From Bradyrhizobium sp. AZCC 2176 (lineage in GTDB: Bacteria > Pseudomonadota > Alphaproteobacteria > Rhizobiales > Xanthobacteraceae): DNA of 64,000 bases. Position numbers and translations under genes: made by a program. The notes under the pieces are model-generated. The model saw nothing but the letters and a program-made list of their open reading frames with translations. It did not search any database and was not told where the DNA came from. How positions within the stretch are numbered: the first letter of the stretch is position 1; every line of letters begins with the position of its first letter. Positions 7,510 through 19,202 of the stretch are shown here, piece by piece. The stretch covers positions 2,356,001-2,420,000 of the forward strand of contig NZ_JAZHRX010000001.1 in assembly GCF_036924645.1 (NCBI RefSeq), given 5' to 3'.

Positions 7510-9401
7510 ATCGGGATAGGGGGGAGCCTCTCGGCTCCTCCCCTCCCACACCACCGTACGTACGGGTCCGTATACGGCGGTTCGGTGGATTATGCATGTC
7601 GTAGTTCTGTGATGGAAGTCAGGCCGAGTGAACCGAAGAAAGCAATTGGCATTGCAGTGGTGAGCGCGGGGCTGCTTGCGAGCCGCCAAGGGCCACGCGG
7701 GCTTCCGGCGGTTCGCGCCGCCAGGTCCCGGCCGACGCCGCAGCGTCGCAGCTCGGCAAAGCGAGCAGGTCCACACTTCCATTGCTTCCAGGCGATGGCG
7801 CGCAACCGCCGCCTGATCCATTCCTCAAGCGCGCGCAACACCGACGGGGTTTGGCAGAAGCCGAAGTAACCCCGCCACCCGATGAGGTAGACCGACAGCT
7901 CCTTGACGATCTGCGCAAGGCTTCGTCCACGCGTGCGCCGCGTCAGCTCCCGAATTCTCGCCTTGAAGCGGGCGATGGCCTGCGGCGCAACGCGCCGTCG
8001 CGGCTTTCGTCCACTCGTGTAGCTGAAGCCCAGGAACTTGCGAACGCTCGGTTTGGCAACCGCACTCTTGGCTTTGTTGACCTTGAGCTTGAGGCGCTTC
8101 TCGATGAACCGCTCGATCCCGGCCAGCACCCGCTCGCCCGCCTTCTGACTGCGCACATAGATGTTGCAATCGTCGGCGTAGCGCACGAAGCGATGGCCGC
8201 GTTTCTCCAGTTCCTTGTCCAGCACATCCAGCATCAGGTTCGACAACAGCGGCGAGAGCGGCCCACCCTGCGGCGTGCCTTCCTCCGTCGGGCTGACAAG
8301 GCCTCCTTCCATCGCACCCGCGGTCAGAAAGCCGCGGATCAGCTTCAGGATGCGTTTGTCGGCAACCCGCTTGGCAACAAGCCCCATCAGGATATCGTGG
8401 TTGACCCGGTCGAAGAACTTCTCCAGGTCGATGTCCACGACGATGGCGTGTCCGGACGCAATATACGTCTGCGCCCGCTCTACCGCCTGATGCGCCGAGC
8501 GCTTCGGCCGGAAGCCGAAGCTCGTCTCGGAGAACGTTCCGTCCCAGTCGGCTTGCAGCACCTGCATCACCGCCTGCTGGATAAAGCGGTCGAGCACCGT
8601 CGGAATGCCGAGCAGCCGCATGCCACCCGACGGCTTCGGTATCTCGACGCGCCACACCGGCTGCGGCTTGTAGATGCCTTCAAGCAACTGGACCCGAACC
8701 GTAGGCCAGTGCTCCTTCAGGTAGGCCGACAAGTCATCGACATTCATACCGTCAATGCCTGCCGTACCTTTGTTGCGCTTCACTCGCGCCAACGCTTTCT
8801 TCAGGTTCTCACGCTCAACCACGTCTTCCATCGACGGTCCCGCAACCGCCGGGCGTTCGGGACAGGCTCTCGCCGGGCGCGCTTCGGGCTCTCGGGCGGC
8901 GGCGCTTCGGGCTTCACCCTCCGCTCCGGTGCCCAAGTTCAGCTCGACCTGGTTCTTCTGCCGCATGGCTCGCACGAGATCGCCGCTCTACTAACCGCTT
9001 CCACCGTTCAGGCCTTCGGCGGCGCGCTGCCGCCTACTACGCCCTCTGCTGACTTCTGCGCTGCGGTCAGGCCGCCTTGCGGCGGCCTCAGTCCCAAAGC
9101 TGGGACGCAGCGCAGACCTCCCGAGGTAAGACCGACCGCCTTCACCGCACGCCCGCCGGATCTACCACCCCGACCTTTGATGACCATGGACTTCGCGATT
9201 GGCTGCTCGCTCGTCCGGCCGGGCAGGCCTCGTTATCCGGTGTTTGTCCATCGGGCCGCGGCTTTGCTCCACGCTTTCTTCAGACCCCACCTCGCGGTGA
9301 CGCCCTTGCGCTTCGCTAGTCCTTCGCCGTCATCAGGCTAGACAGAGGACTTCCACCTCCAAGCTGTCGTTCATACTCGGCACACAGCCAACGGGTCGCG
9401 C
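7510..9401 (-). mobile_element. Bacterial group II intron with encoded maturase
   Basis: A ribozyme-type retroelement of about 1.9 kb on the minus strand. Domain V is visible at about 7551-7584: read on the minus strand, ACCGCCGTA pairs with TACGGTGGT through nine pairs. It has a two-base CG bulge, an upper TACG/CGTA stem and a CGC catalytic triad with the expected G-U wobble. Domain VI follows as the GGGGAGGAGCC hairpin, and the 3' end fits the AY rule near 7510. The 5' end is placed at GCGCGACC (9401), near the GUGYG-type consensus. The 3' flank is a chromosomal palindromic repeat. Ends are approximate, the 5' one more so. Confidence 0.8.
7590..8975 (-). CDS. ltrA: Group II intron reverse transcriptase/maturase
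   Basis: A 461-residue intron-encoded protein that helps splicing and copies the intron into DNA. The reverse transcriptase fingers/palm run from about residue 50. GTAGIDGM, the IPKPSGGMRLLGIPTVLDR block, EEGTPQGGPLSPLL and the catalytic FVRYADDCNIYV (YADD) are all intact. The maturase domain X follows (LTRRTRGRSLAQIVKELSVYLIGWRGYF). No HNH endonuclease zinc motif follows, so mobility would rely on single-stranded or hairpin targets as in class C and D introns. No frameshift is present, so it is plausibly functional. Confidence 0.93.
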   Translation of the reverse strand: MRAMRQKNQVELNLGTGAEGEARSAAAREPEARPARACPERPAVAGPSMEDVVERENLKKALARVKRNKGTAGIDGMNVDDLSAYLKEHWPTVRVQLLEGIYKPQPVWRVEIPKPSGGMRLLGIPTVLDRFIQQAVMQVLQADWDGTFSETSFGFRPKRSAHQAVERAQTYIASGHAIVVDIDLEKFFDRVNHDILMGLVAKRVADKRILKLIRGFLTAGAMEGGLVSPTEEGTPQGGPLSPLLSNLMLDVLDKELEKRGHRFVRYADDCNIYVRSQKAGERVLAGIERFIEKRLKLKVNKAKSAVAKPSVRKFLGFSYTSGRKPRRRVAPQAIARFKARIRELTRRTRGRSLAQIVKELSVYLIGWRGYFGFCQTPSVLRALEEWIRRRLRAIAWKQWKCGPARFAELRRCGVGRDLAARTAGSPRGPWRLASSPALTTAMPIAFFGSLGLTSITELRHA

Positions 9402-9439
9402 AAATGCGCGCCTGACGGCGAGCGCAAGTGCTAATCAGC

Positions 9440-10201
9440 TCAGTGGAGCGCGGTGAAGGCAGCGCCGAGCATCGGGCCCGGCTTTTCGCGGTTGCCGTCC
9501 TGGAGATAGACGACCGCGGCATCGACGCCGTCGCGGGAGATATTTTCAAGCGGAATGCTCCAGCTTCCCGCACCGCCGTTCCAGTCACCGACCTTCACGA
9601 GATTGCGCACCACATTGTAGTAGGTGACTTGTTGGCCGCGATTCTCGCCGCGCCCGATCGAAATCGGCACCGCCCTGGAGACCGAGCAAAGCCAGACTTC
9701 GCCACGACCCGTCGCCGACACCTTGCTCGCCTCGACCGAGACGTTGATCAGTTTGCCCGACAACGTCATCGTCACCGGCACCGACATCACGCCCTCGGCC
9801 TTGCTCGTGTTCTTGATGGCGCTGTCGATGGCGGCACGATCGCTGCCGATCACCTGCGTCGAGCCGTTGACAACCATCTGTGGCGTGTAGAGGTTGCGGT
9901 CGCCGCGCACATGCGAATAGGCTTTCTGACGCGCGCTGAAACGCGAGTCCGCCAGCGTGTCCTTCCAGCCAAGATAATCCCAGTAGTCGATCGGCATGCT
10001 CAGCGCGATGACGGATGGATCCTTGGCGAGTTCGCCGACGATCTGGTCGGCCGGCGGACACGACGAACAGCCCTGCGAGGTGAAAAGCTCGACCACGGCG
10101 CGGGGATCGGCATGAGCCGGCCGGATGACGGCGATGATCGCGCAGACACCGAGCGCACCGGACCATCGCGATATGCAGTTGTAGGCCATCATCGCTGTCA
10201 T
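9440..10201 (-). CDS. DUF1223 domain-containing secreted thioredoxin-like protein
   Basis: A 253-residue exported protein with a signal peptide (hydrophobic stretch ALGVCAIIAVI, cleavage probably after AHA). The DUF1223 start VVELFTSQGCSSCPPAD carries a CxxC pair in a thioredoxin-like setting, followed by the family-typical YWDYLGWKD and LYTPQMVVNG segments. Members are periplasmic with presumed redox function, but no reaction is established. The CDS ends 38 bp from the intron 5' end, so the intron inserted just beyond the 3' end of this gene. It points toward the intron and away from acnA. Confidence 0.88.
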   Translation of the reverse strand: MTAMMAYNCISRWSGALGVCAIIAVIRPAHADPRAVVELFTSQGCSSCPPADQIVGELAKDPSVIALSMPIDYWDYLGWKDTLADSRFSARQKAYSHVRGDRNLYTPQMVVNGSTQVIGSDRAAIDSAIKNTSKAEGVMSVPVTMTLSGKLINVSVEASKVSATGRGEVWLCSVSRAVPISIGRGENRGQQVTYYNVVRNLVKVGDWNGGAGSWSIPLENISRDGVDAAVVYLQDGNREKPGPMLGAAFTALH

Positions 10202-10282
10202 AGGTCGAACCGGTGGTAGCGTTTTCCGTCCGTATTTTTACGGGGCATGATTTGACATCCTGAAAGCGTGCCCCAGACGCGC

Positions 10283-10312
10283 GAAGGCGGCCTTTTCATA
10301 GGCCGCCTTCTT
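10283..10312 (-). terminator. Hairpin terminator between acnA and the DUF1223 gene
   Basis: A perfect 10-bp stem GAAGGCGGCC / GGCCGCCTTC with an 8-base loop lies 50 bp beyond the acnA stop and 80 bp before the next minus-strand start. The stem is strong, but the T-run is weak on the minus strand. Confidence 0.65.
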
Positions 10313-10360
10313 CCTGCTCGCTACTCACTTCGCAGTGAGGCACTGATCACAAATCCGCGT

Positions 10361-13081
<2,721 letters not shown>

Positions 13082-13245
13082 GTCAGGAAATCCCAAATTC
13101 TAGTTATACCCGGCAAGGGTATTTAAACACAGTCGGCGTAGGGCTGGCTCTTGGCTTGCAGCCGCCGATTGTGTGCTGCATCAAGTTCCGGGCTTATAGA
13201 ATCTTTCTAGAAGCGCCGCCACACCGACAAACGTGCTGCAGCAAT

Positions 13246-13287
13246 GCGGTACCCACAAATTCTGACGCGGTACCCATCAATTTCAGA
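13246..13287. promoter_or_regulatory. Pair of direct repeats in the acnA-ccmA divergent gap (candidate operator)
   Basis: GCGGTACCCACAAATTCTGA at 13246 is followed by GCGGTACCCATCAATTTCAG at 13267: ten identical bases, then a similar AT-rich half, spaced 21 bp apart, which is two helical turns. Each contains the palindrome GGTACC. The site lies 20-60 bp before the ccmA start and about 165 bp before acnA. No known factor is assigned. Confidence 0.35.
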
Positions 13288-13305
13288 GGGCTGTGACGAA
13301 ACAAA

Positions 13306-13908
13306 ATGCGGCTCTCGGGGCGCCAAATCGACTGTATCAGGGGCGGCCGCGGGGTGTTCGCCGGCCTCGATTTCGAAGCCGCTTCCGGCGAGGTTTTGGC
13401 CGTGGTCGGCCCGAACGGCTCCGGCAAGACCTCGCTGTTGCGCCTGATCGCGGGCCTCCTGGTGCCGGCAGGCGGGTCGGTCGACCTGGAGGGCGGCGAC
13501 GCCGAGCTGACGTTGCCGGAACAGTCCCATTATCTCGGCCATCGCGACGCGCTGAAGCCTGCACTGAGCGTGCATGAGAACCTCGCGTTCTGGCGGGATT
13601 TTCTGGGCGGCGCGGCCGGCGACCTCAACCAATGCCTCACCGCCGTCGGCCTCGGCCATGCCACGCATCTTCCGGCGGCCTACCTGTCGGCCGGCCAGCG
13701 GCGGCGGCTTTCGATCGCCCGCCTCCTCGTGGTGCGCCGGCCGGTCTGGCTCCTGGACGAGCCGACCTCGGCGCTCGATACCGCCGGGCAGGACCTTTTT
13801 GTCGGCGTCATGCGCGATCATCTCGCCAGCGGCGGCATCATCATCGCCGCGACCCATACCCCGCTCGGAATCGCGGCCAGGGAGCTGCGAATGGGAGGCG
13901 TCGCATGA
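13306..13908 (+). CDS. ccmA: Heme exporter ATP-binding protein CcmA
   Basis: A 200-residue ATPase of the cytochrome c maturation system I; with CcmB and CcmC it frees holo-CcmE carrying heme in the periplasm. Walker [10 protein letters not shown] (residues 35-43), signature LSAGQRRR, Walker [13 protein letters not shown] and the switch histidine in AATHTPLG are intact. The length matches the family. The stop overlaps the ccmB start (ATGA). This opens the run ccmA-ccmB-ccmC-ccmD-ccmG; ccmE, ccmF and ccmH are not in this window. Confidence 0.95.
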   Translation: MRLSGRQIDCIRGGRGVFAGLDFEAASGEVLAVVGPNGSGKTSLLRLIAGLLVPAGGSVDLEGGDAELTLPEQSHYLGHRDALKPALSVHENLAFWRDFLGGAAGDLNQCLTAVGLGHATHLPAAYLSAGQRRRLSIARLLVVRRPVWLLDEPTSALDTAGQDLFVGVMRDHLASGGIIIAATHTPLGIAARELRMGGVA

Positions 13909-14573
13909 CCGCCCTCGCCGCGCTGATTCGCCGGGACATCAAGATCGCGCTACGCGTCGGCGGTGGCGCGCTGATCGGCGTGCTGTTTTTCCTCACCGTC
14001 ACGGTGCTGATGCCGTTCGCGATCGGGCCGGATCTGGCACTGCTGACGCGGCTCGGACCGGCGATCCTCTGGCTCGGCGCGCTGCTGGCGAGCCTGCTCA
14101 CGCTCGACCGCCTGTTCACGGCCGACCACGAGGACGGTTCGCTCGACCTGGTCGTGATGGGCCGGACGCCGCTGGAACTGGCCTGCGCGGCAAAAGCGCT
14201 GGCGCACTGGCTCGCAGCCGGACTGCCGCTGATCGTGGCGACGCCCGCGCTCGGGCTGATGCTCAACCTCGATGCCACGGCGACCTCGGCGGTGGCGCTG
14301 ACGCTGCTGGCGGGAACGCCGGCGCTGACGTTCACCGGGATGATCGGCGCGGCGCTGGCCGTGACGTTACACCGCGGCGGGCTGTTGCTGGCGGTGCTGG
14401 TGCTGCCGCTGTCGGTCCCGATCCTGATCTTCGGCGTCGCCGCGTCGCAGGCGGCCATCGCGGGTCCGCTGGCATTTGGAACACCGTTTTCGATACTCTG
14501 CGCCCTTTCGCTGGTCAGTTTCGTGATCGGACCGTTTGCCGCCGCCGCCTGTCTGCGGCACGGTCTGGACTGA
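13905..14573 (+). CDS. ccmB: Heme exporter membrane protein CcmB
   Basis: A 222-residue inner-membrane subunit of the CcmAB(C) ABC complex. Six hydrophobic helices are visible, from [19 protein letters not shown] to [15 protein letters not shown]. The cytoplasmic loop [18 protein letters not shown] is the segment that couples to the ATPase. The ATG at 13905 overlaps the ccmA stop and gives the usual family length; the same frame is open further upstream inside ccmA, which is not used. Confidence 0.95.
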   Translation: MTALAALIRRDIKIALRVGGGALIGVLFFLTVTVLMPFAIGPDLALLTRLGPAILWLGALLASLLTLDRLFTADHEDGSLDLVVMGRTPLELACAAKALAHWLAAGLPLIVATPALGLMLNLDATATSAVALTLLAGTPALTFTGMIGAALAVTLHRGGLLLAVLVLPLSVPILIFGVAASQAAIAGPLAFGTPFSILCALSLVSFVIGPFAAAACLRHGLD

Positions 14574-14665
14574 GCACGCTTTGACGCCGATCAACTCTCG
14601 CGGAGGCGATATGAAACAAACCAAGCCGCATTGCCTGCTTCGCCGCTGACGACTATCAGGATGCC

Positions 14666-15397
14666 ATGACGCTGATCGACCTCGCCAACCCCACGAAATT
14701 CCTGTCGCTGACGGCGCGCGTGCTGCCGTGGCTGGCGGGCGCGACCACGATCCTGCTGCTGGTCGGGTTCTACCAGGCGGCGATGGCGCCCGACGACTAT
14801 CAGCAGGGCGCCACCGTCAAGATCATGTTCGTCCACGTACCGAATGCGTGGCTGTCGATGTTCGTCTGGGGCGTGATGAGCCTTGCCGCGCTCGGCACGC
14901 TGGTATGGCGGCATCCGCTTGCCGATGTCGCAGCGAAAGCCGCAGCCCCGATCGGCGCGGCCTTTACCTTTTTGGCGCTGGTGACGGGCTCGCTGTGGGG
15001 ACGGCCGATGTGGGGCACCTATTGGCAATGGGATGCGCGGCTGACCTCGGTATTGATCCTGTTCCTGATGTATCTCGGCCTGATGGCGCTGTGGCGCGCG
15101 GTCGAAGATCCGTCGCGGGCGGCGCGGGCCGCCGCCGTCCTGACGCTGGTCGGCGCCCTCAATCTGCCGATCATCAAATTCTCGGTCGACTGGTGGAACA
15201 CGCTGCATCAGCCGGCATCTGTGCTGCGGATGGGCGGACCGGCGCTCGACCGCGCCTTCCTGATTCCGTTGCTGGTGATGGCGATCGGATTTTCGCTGCT
15301 GTTCGTCACGCTGCATCTGGCGGCGATGCGCAACGAGATCCTGCGCCGCCGCGTGCGCAGCTTGCAGATGATGCAAGCCAGCCAGCAGGCGGCGTGA
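14666..15397 (+). CDS. ccmC: Heme lyase/transfer membrane protein CcmC
   Basis: A 243-residue heme-handling protein that loads heme onto CcmE in the periplasm. The tryptophan-rich WWD-type motif [13 protein letters not shown] (about residues 118-130) sits between helices, and the two heme-ligand histidines are expected in FVHVPNAW and WNTLHQPAS. Six helices are visible. It starts 92 bp after ccmB, the only real gap in the operon, and is followed directly by ccmD. Confidence 0.95.
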   Translation: MTLIDLANPTKFLSLTARVLPWLAGATTILLLVGFYQAAMAPDDYQQGATVKIMFVHVPNAWLSMFVWGVMSLAALGTLVWRHPLADVAAKAAAPIGAAFTFLALVTGSLWGRPMWGTYWQWDARLTSVLILFLMYLGLMALWRAVEDPSRAARAAAVLTLVGALNLPIIKFSVDWWNTLHQPASVLRMGGPALDRAFLIPLLVMAIGFSLLFVTLHLAAMRNEILRRRVRSLQMMQASQQAA

Positions 15398-15401
15398 CGC
15401 G

Positions 15402-15578
15402 ATGTCGCTCGGACCCTACGCCTCCTTCATCGTGACCTCCTACGCGCTGGTGGCGGCGGTCGTGCTGCTTCTGATCGCCGCGATCGCGCTCGATTATCGC
15501 CGGCAGAAGGAGCGCCTGCGCGAACTCGAGGCCGGCGGCATCACCCGGCGCTCCGGCCGCCAGGCGACGGAGATCTGA
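15402..15578 (+). CDS. ccmD: Heme exporter protein CcmD
   Basis: A 58-residue single-pass membrane protein that stabilises the CcmC-CcmE-heme complex and its release. One hydrophobic helix ([19 protein letters not shown], about residues 14-32) is followed by a basic cytoplasmic tail starting [14 protein letters not shown], the typical CcmD pattern. It starts 4 bp after ccmC and its stop overlaps the ccmG ATG by one base (TGATG). Confidence 0.92.
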   Translation: MSLGPYASFIVTSYALVAAVVLLLIAAIALDYRRQKERLRELEAGGITRRSGRQATEI

Positions 15579-16165
15579 TGAGCGCGCCCGCAACACCGGA
15601 GCAGCCGCGCCGCCGGCATTGGCTGGTAGCACTGCCGCTGATCGGCTTCATCGCCGTCGCCGCGCTGTTCCTGCTGCGGCTGTATGGCGGCGATCCCGCA
15701 AAAATCCCCTCCGCCCTGATCGGCCGCCCGGCGCCGCAAACCACGCTTCCGGCGCTGGAGGGCCTCGCCCATAACGGGATCCCGGTGCCCGGGCTCGACC
15801 CCGCGGCGTTCAAGGGCAAGGTCTCCATCGTCAATGTCTGGGCGTCCTGGTGCGTGCCGTGCCACGAGGAGGCGCCGCTGCTGACCGCGCTGGCCAGCGA
15901 TACGCGGCTGCAGATCGTCGGCATCAACTACAAGGATTCCCCCGACAACGCCCGCCGCTTCCTCGGCCGCTACGGCAACCCGTTCACTATCATTGGCGTC
16001 GACGGCAACGGCCGCGGCTCGATCGAATGGGGCGTCTATGGCGTGCCCGAAACCTTCGTGGTCGGCCGCGACGGCACCATCCGCTACAAGCTGGTCGGAC
16101 CGGTGACGCCGGCCAATCTCGACAGCGTGCTGGGGGTCGAGATCGAGAAGGCGTTGAGCAAATAA
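15578..16165 (+). CDS. ccmG: Periplasmic thiol:disulfide oxidoreductase CcmG/DsbE
   Basis: A 195-residue membrane-anchored thioredoxin that keeps the apocytochrome CXXCH cysteines reduced for heme attachment. An N-terminal anchor helix (about residues 12-34) precedes the redox motif ASWCVPCHEEAP (about 88-99). The cis-proline side YGVPETFVVGRDGTIRYK and the family GID-like insert NPFTIIGVDGNG follow. The length is typical. It is the last gene of the ccm run visible here. Confidence 0.95.
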   Translation: MSAPATPEQPRRRHWLVALPLIGFIAVAALFLLRLYGGDPAKIPSALIGRPAPQTTLPALEGLAHNGIPVPGLDPAAFKGKVSIVNVWASWCVPCHEEAPLLTALASDTRLQIVGINYKDSPDNARRFLGRYGNPFTIIGVDGNGRGSIEWGVYGVPETFVVGRDGTIRYKLVGPVTPANLDSVLGVEIEKALSK

Positions 16166-16267
16166 TCTTTGACTTTTATCTATCGTTCATTTTGCAGCCA
16201 TGGCGCCGCCACGAATTCGCAGCTAGCTTTAGGGCGTTACTTGAACCGTCCTTGGAGGGACACCCAT

Positions 16268-16621
16268 ATGCGTCATTTCACGCTCGCTTCTCTTCTCGCC
16301 ACCGCGCTCACTCTCGGCTTGATGACGGCGACGCCGTCGATGGCCCAGGGCACGCAGCCCGCGGCCAAGTCCGACAGCAAGATGGCTCCCGCGCCGAAGG
16401 AGTCGAAGATGGCGCCGGCGCCAAAGGCCGAGCTGCTCGACATCAATTCCGCGACCGCCGATCAGCTCGACGCGCTGCCGGGCGTCGGCAAGGCCTACTC
16501 CGCCAAAATCATCGCGGGCCGCCCGTACAAGGGCAAGGACGAACTGGTGCAGAAGAGCATCGTTCCGCAGGCGACCTACGACAAGATCAAGGACAAGATC
16601 ATCGCCAAGCAGAAGAGCTGA
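16268..16621 (+). CDS. Secreted helix-hairpin-helix (ComEA-like) protein
   Basis: A 117-residue exported protein. It has a signal peptide ([22 protein letters not shown]), then a Lys/Pro/Ala-rich linker with the repeated phrase KMAPAPK. The C-terminal helix-hairpin-helix of the ComEA type ([17 protein letters not shown] then [15 protein letters not shown]) usually binds DNA without sequence preference. ComEA proteins take part in DNA uptake, but no other competence gene is nearby. The ATG at 16268 has a good GGAGGG site; the frame also opens at 16169. Confidence 0.85.
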   Translation: MRHFTLASLLATALTLGLMTATPSMAQGTQPAAKSDSKMAPAPKESKMAPAPKAELLDINSATADQLDALPGVGKAYSAKIIAGRPYKGKDELVQKSIVPQATYDKIKDKIIAKQKS

Positions 16622-16635
16622 GGTCGCTCGTCTTA

Positions 16636-16745
16636 ACCTCTCTCCGCGCTTTGCGGGGAGAGGTCGAAATTCGCGCGAAGCAGGAATTTCCGGTGAGGGG
16701 CCGGGCAGGCGCTCTCCTCAACTGAAATTCCCGACGACGAGAGAC
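16636..16745. repeat. Mosaic of palindromic repeats
   Basis: A CCTCTCC/GGAGAGG hairpin (16636-16663) is followed by a longer inverted pair GGTGAGGGG (about 16692) and CCCCTCACC (about 16744). This is the interspersed palindrome type common in Bradyrhizobium intergenic DNA. It lies between convergent genes and could also serve as a terminator. Confidence 0.6.
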
Positions 16746-16812
16746 CCCTCACCCCAACCCTCCAAGCTTCGCTTGCCTCGACCCTGCGAAGAGCGCCGCG
16801 AGGGAGAAGAAC

Positions 16813-17415
16813 TCACCCCTTGCTTACATCGCCCGCTTCGGCCTCGCTCGCCTCGAGCGTGGCCGGCTCCAGATGGTAGCGCTTGATCACCGGCATCTGG
16901 GCGATTGCAAACACCATCGTGATCGGAACCGCGCCGAACGCCTTGAAGGCGACCCAGAAGTCGGTCGATTGCGTGCGCCAGATGACTTCGTTCAAGGCCG
17001 CCATCCCCAGAAAGAACAGCGCCCAGCGCATGGTCAGGATGCGCCATCCCTTCGGCGTCAGGTTGAACATCTGATTGAACAGGATCGCGATGAACGAGCG
17101 GCCGAACAACAGACCGCCGCCGAGGATTGCGGCGAACAGGCCGTAGATGATGGTCGGCTTGACCTTGATGAAGGTTTCGTCGTGCAGCACCAGCGTCAGC
17201 GTGCCGAACACCAGCACGATGACGGCGGTGACGATCGCCATCATGGGCACGTGCCGCACCACCACATAGGAGGCGATCATCGCGGCCACGATCGCCACCA
17301 TGAAGGCGCCGGTCGCGACGAACAGGTTGAACTTCGCGTTGGCGACGAAGAACACGATGAGCGGACCGAGTTCGGTCGCGAGCTTGAACACCGGATGCGG
17401 CTGGGTCTTGTCCAT
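16813..17415 (-). CDS. yciB: Septation protein A (YciB/IspZ)
   Basis: A 200-residue inner-membrane protein of the YciB family, needed for normal septation and envelope integrity; the exact biochemical role is open. It starts [19 protein letters not shown] and has about five hydrophobic helices. The motifs [17 protein letters not shown] and [21 protein letters not shown] are typical. The ATG at 17415 is one base after the ftsY stop, so the gene is coupled to ftsY. The frame opens 25 codons earlier but within ftsY. Confidence 0.93.
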   Translation of the reverse strand: MDKTQPHPVFKLATELGPLIVFFVANAKFNLFVATGAFMVAIVAAMIASYVVVRHVPMMAIVTAVIVLVFGTLTLVLHDETFIKVKPTIIYGLFAAILGGGLLFGRSFIAILFNQMFNLTPKGWRILTMRWALFFLGMAALNEVIWRTQSTDFWVAFKAFGAVPITMVFAIAQMPVIKRYHLEPATLEASEAEAGDVSKG

Positions 17416-17416
17416 G

Positions 17417-18364
17417 TCAGCTTTCAATTCCTGCGATCGCGTTGGCAAAGTCCCGCGCGGTGAACGGCGCGAGATCGTCGACGCCTTCACCGACGCCGAT
17501 GAAGTGCACCGGCAGTTTGAATCTCTCCGCCAGCGCCACCAGGATGCCGCCGCGCGCAGTACCGTCGAGCTTCGTCATCACGAGGCCCGTGACGCCAGCG
17601 GTACGATGAAATGCCTCGACCTGCGACAGCGCATTTTGTCCCACCGTGGCGTCGAGCACCAGCAGCACCGCATGCGGGGCTGACGCATCGACCTTCTTGA
17701 TGACGCGAACGACCTTCTCGAGTTCGTTCATCAGCTCGGCCTTGTTCTGCAGCCGCCCGGCGGTGTCAACCAGCAGCACGTCGATATTCTGGTCCTTCGC
17801 TGCAGTCAGCGCATTGAAGGCAAGGCTCGCCGAATCCGACCCCTGCGCTCCGGCAATGACCGGCGACCTGGTGCGCTCGCCCCAGACCTTGAGCTGCTCG
17901 ATCGCCGCGGCGCGAAACGTATCGCCGGCCGCCAGCATCACCTTGCGGCCTTCGGCGCTGAGCTTTGCGGCCAGCTTGCCGATGGTGGTGGTCTTGCCGG
18001 AACCATTGACGCCGACCACGAGGATGACGAACGGCTTCTGCGCGGCGTCGATCTCCAGCGGCTTCGCCACCGGCGCCAGCACCTTTTCGACTTCGCTCGC
18101 CACGACCGTCTTCACTTCATCGGCCGAGATCGCCTTGTCGTAGCGGCCAGCACCGACCGCGTCCGCGATCCGGACCGCCACGGCCGTGCCCAGATCGGCG
18201 CGCAGCAGCACATCCTCGATATCGTCGAGCATGGCGCGGTCGAGCTTGCGCTTGGTGACGAGGTCGGCAACGGCGGAGCCCAGCGAACTCGAGGTCCGCT
18301 TCAGGCCGCTCGACAGCCGTCGCCACCAGCTCAGTTTGGGGGTTTCGGGAGTGGTATCGCTCAT
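17417..18364 (-). CDS. ftsY: Signal recognition particle receptor FtsY
   Basis: A 315-residue membrane-associated GTPase that receives Ffh-bound ribosomes at the membrane. It has a short basic N-terminus ([14 protein letters not shown]), an N-domain helical bundle with the LLRADLG motif, and a G domain with [15 protein letters not shown] (G1), [12 protein letters not shown] (G3) and [10 protein letters not shown] (G4). The acidic A domain of E. coli FtsY is nearly absent, as usual in alphaproteobacteria. Its partner ffh lies at 32670. It is first in the ftsY-yciB pair. Confidence 0.96.
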   Translation of the reverse strand: MSDTTPETPKLSWWRRLSSGLKRTSSSLGSAVADLVTKRKLDRAMLDDIEDVLLRADLGTAVAVRIADAVGAGRYDKAISADEVKTVVASEVEKVLAPVAKPLEIDAAQKPFVILVVGVNGSGKTTTIGKLAAKLSAEGRKVMLAAGDTFRAAAIEQLKVWGERTRSPVIAGAQGSDSASLAFNALTAAKDQNIDVLLVDTAGRLQNKAELMNELEKVVRVIKKVDASAPHAVLLVLDATVGQNALSQVEAFHRTAGVTGLVMTKLDGTARGGILVALAERFKLPVHFIGVGEGVDDLAPFTARDFANAIAGIES

Positions 18365-18392
18365 GTCGGGGACGTGTTAGCGGTTTCGCACC

Positions 18393-19199
18393 ATGAGCGG
18401 AAGTCACAACAGGTCCATCAATGTTCCCGGGGCATCCTTTGATGTGCCCGGGCCATCCCTCGATGTGCCCGGGCCATCCTTTGATGTTCCCCGGACCTCG
18501 CTTGATGTCCGTGGATTAACGGCAGATGAAATCCAGGCCCGCGTGCTTCACCGCGACGGGCTGATGCTGGTCATCGACAAGCCGGCCGGCCTGCCGGTGC
18601 ATCGCGGCCCCAAGGGCGGCGCCAATCTGGAAGCCTCCTTCGACGGCCTGCGATTCGGCCTGCCGCGACCGCCGGTGCTGGCCCACCGGCTCGACAAGGA
18701 TACTTCCGGCTGTCTCGTGCTGGGACGCCATCGCAAGGCCACCGCCTCGCTCGGCCTGCTGTTCAAGCACGGCAAGGTCGGGAAGACCTATTGGGCCGTG
18801 GTCGAGGGCGGGCCTGCCGAGGACGAAGGCACCATCGACATGCCGCTGGGACGGCTGAACGCCGAGCGCGGCTGGTGGCAGAAGCCGGACCCGGAGGGTC
18901 AGAAAGCCATCACCACCTGGAAAGTGCGCGGCCGCGGCGACGGCCTCGTCTGGCTGGCGCTGGAGCCGGTCACCGGCCGCACCCATCAACTGCGCGTGCA
19001 TACGTCTGCGATGGGATGGCCGATCGTCGGCGACAACATTTATGGCAACGGCCCGCGCTTCGGCGAGCCGATCCTGCATCTGCATTCCCGCGAGATCGTG
19101 ATTCCGATTTCGAGGAACAAGGAACCGGTGCGCGTGGCGGCGGCCGCGCCGGACCACATGCGGGAGCGGCTCAGGGCCTGTGGGTGGAACGGGGAGTGA
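18393..19199 (+). CDS. RluA-family RNA pseudouridine synthase
   Basis: A 268-residue enzyme that isomerises uridine in rRNA or tRNA. The catalytic aspartate lies in AHRLDKDTSGCLVLG, with further family motifs FKHGKVGKTYWAVVEG and EPVTGRTHQLRVH; no S4 domain is present. Residues 10-37 are a tandem heptapeptide repeat (DVPGPSF/L type) coded by four 21-bp units at 18420-18503, which is not part of the usual fold. It lies on the plus strand between minus-strand ftsY and mtaB. Confidence 0.9.
   Translation: MSGSHNRSINVPGASFDVPGPSLDVPGPSFDVPRTSLDVRGLTADEIQARVLHRDGLMLVIDKPAGLPVHRGPKGGANLEASFDGLRFGLPRPPVLAHRLDKDTSGCLVLGRHRKATASLGLLFKHGKVGKTYWAVVEGGPAEDEGTIDMPLGRLNAERGWWQKPDPEGQKAITTWKVRGRGDGLVWLALEPVTGRTHQLRVHTSAMGWPIVGDNIYGNGPRFGEPILHLHSREIVIPISRNKEPVRVAAAAPDHMRERLRACGWNGE
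18420..18503 (+). repeat. 21-bp tandem repeat, four units, in frame
   Basis: Units start at 18420, 18441, 18462 and 18483; the second and third differ only in their last bases, the first and fourth are more diverged. Each codes for seven residues of the form (D/N)VP(G/R)xS(F/L), and GATGTCCG at 18504 begins a decayed fifth. The period keeps the reading frame. Confidence 0.9.
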
Positions 19200-19202
19200 C
19201 TT

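Noticed and set aside
7782..9341. 519-codon plus-strand frame over the intron
   Set aside because: It is antisense to a complete reverse transcriptase with all motifs; the basic, His/Arg-rich composition is that of a shadow frame.
18408..18510. CRISPR-like array
   Set aside because: The repeats are directly adjacent with no unique spacers and lie in frame in a protein gene, so this is a simple 21-bp tandem repeat.
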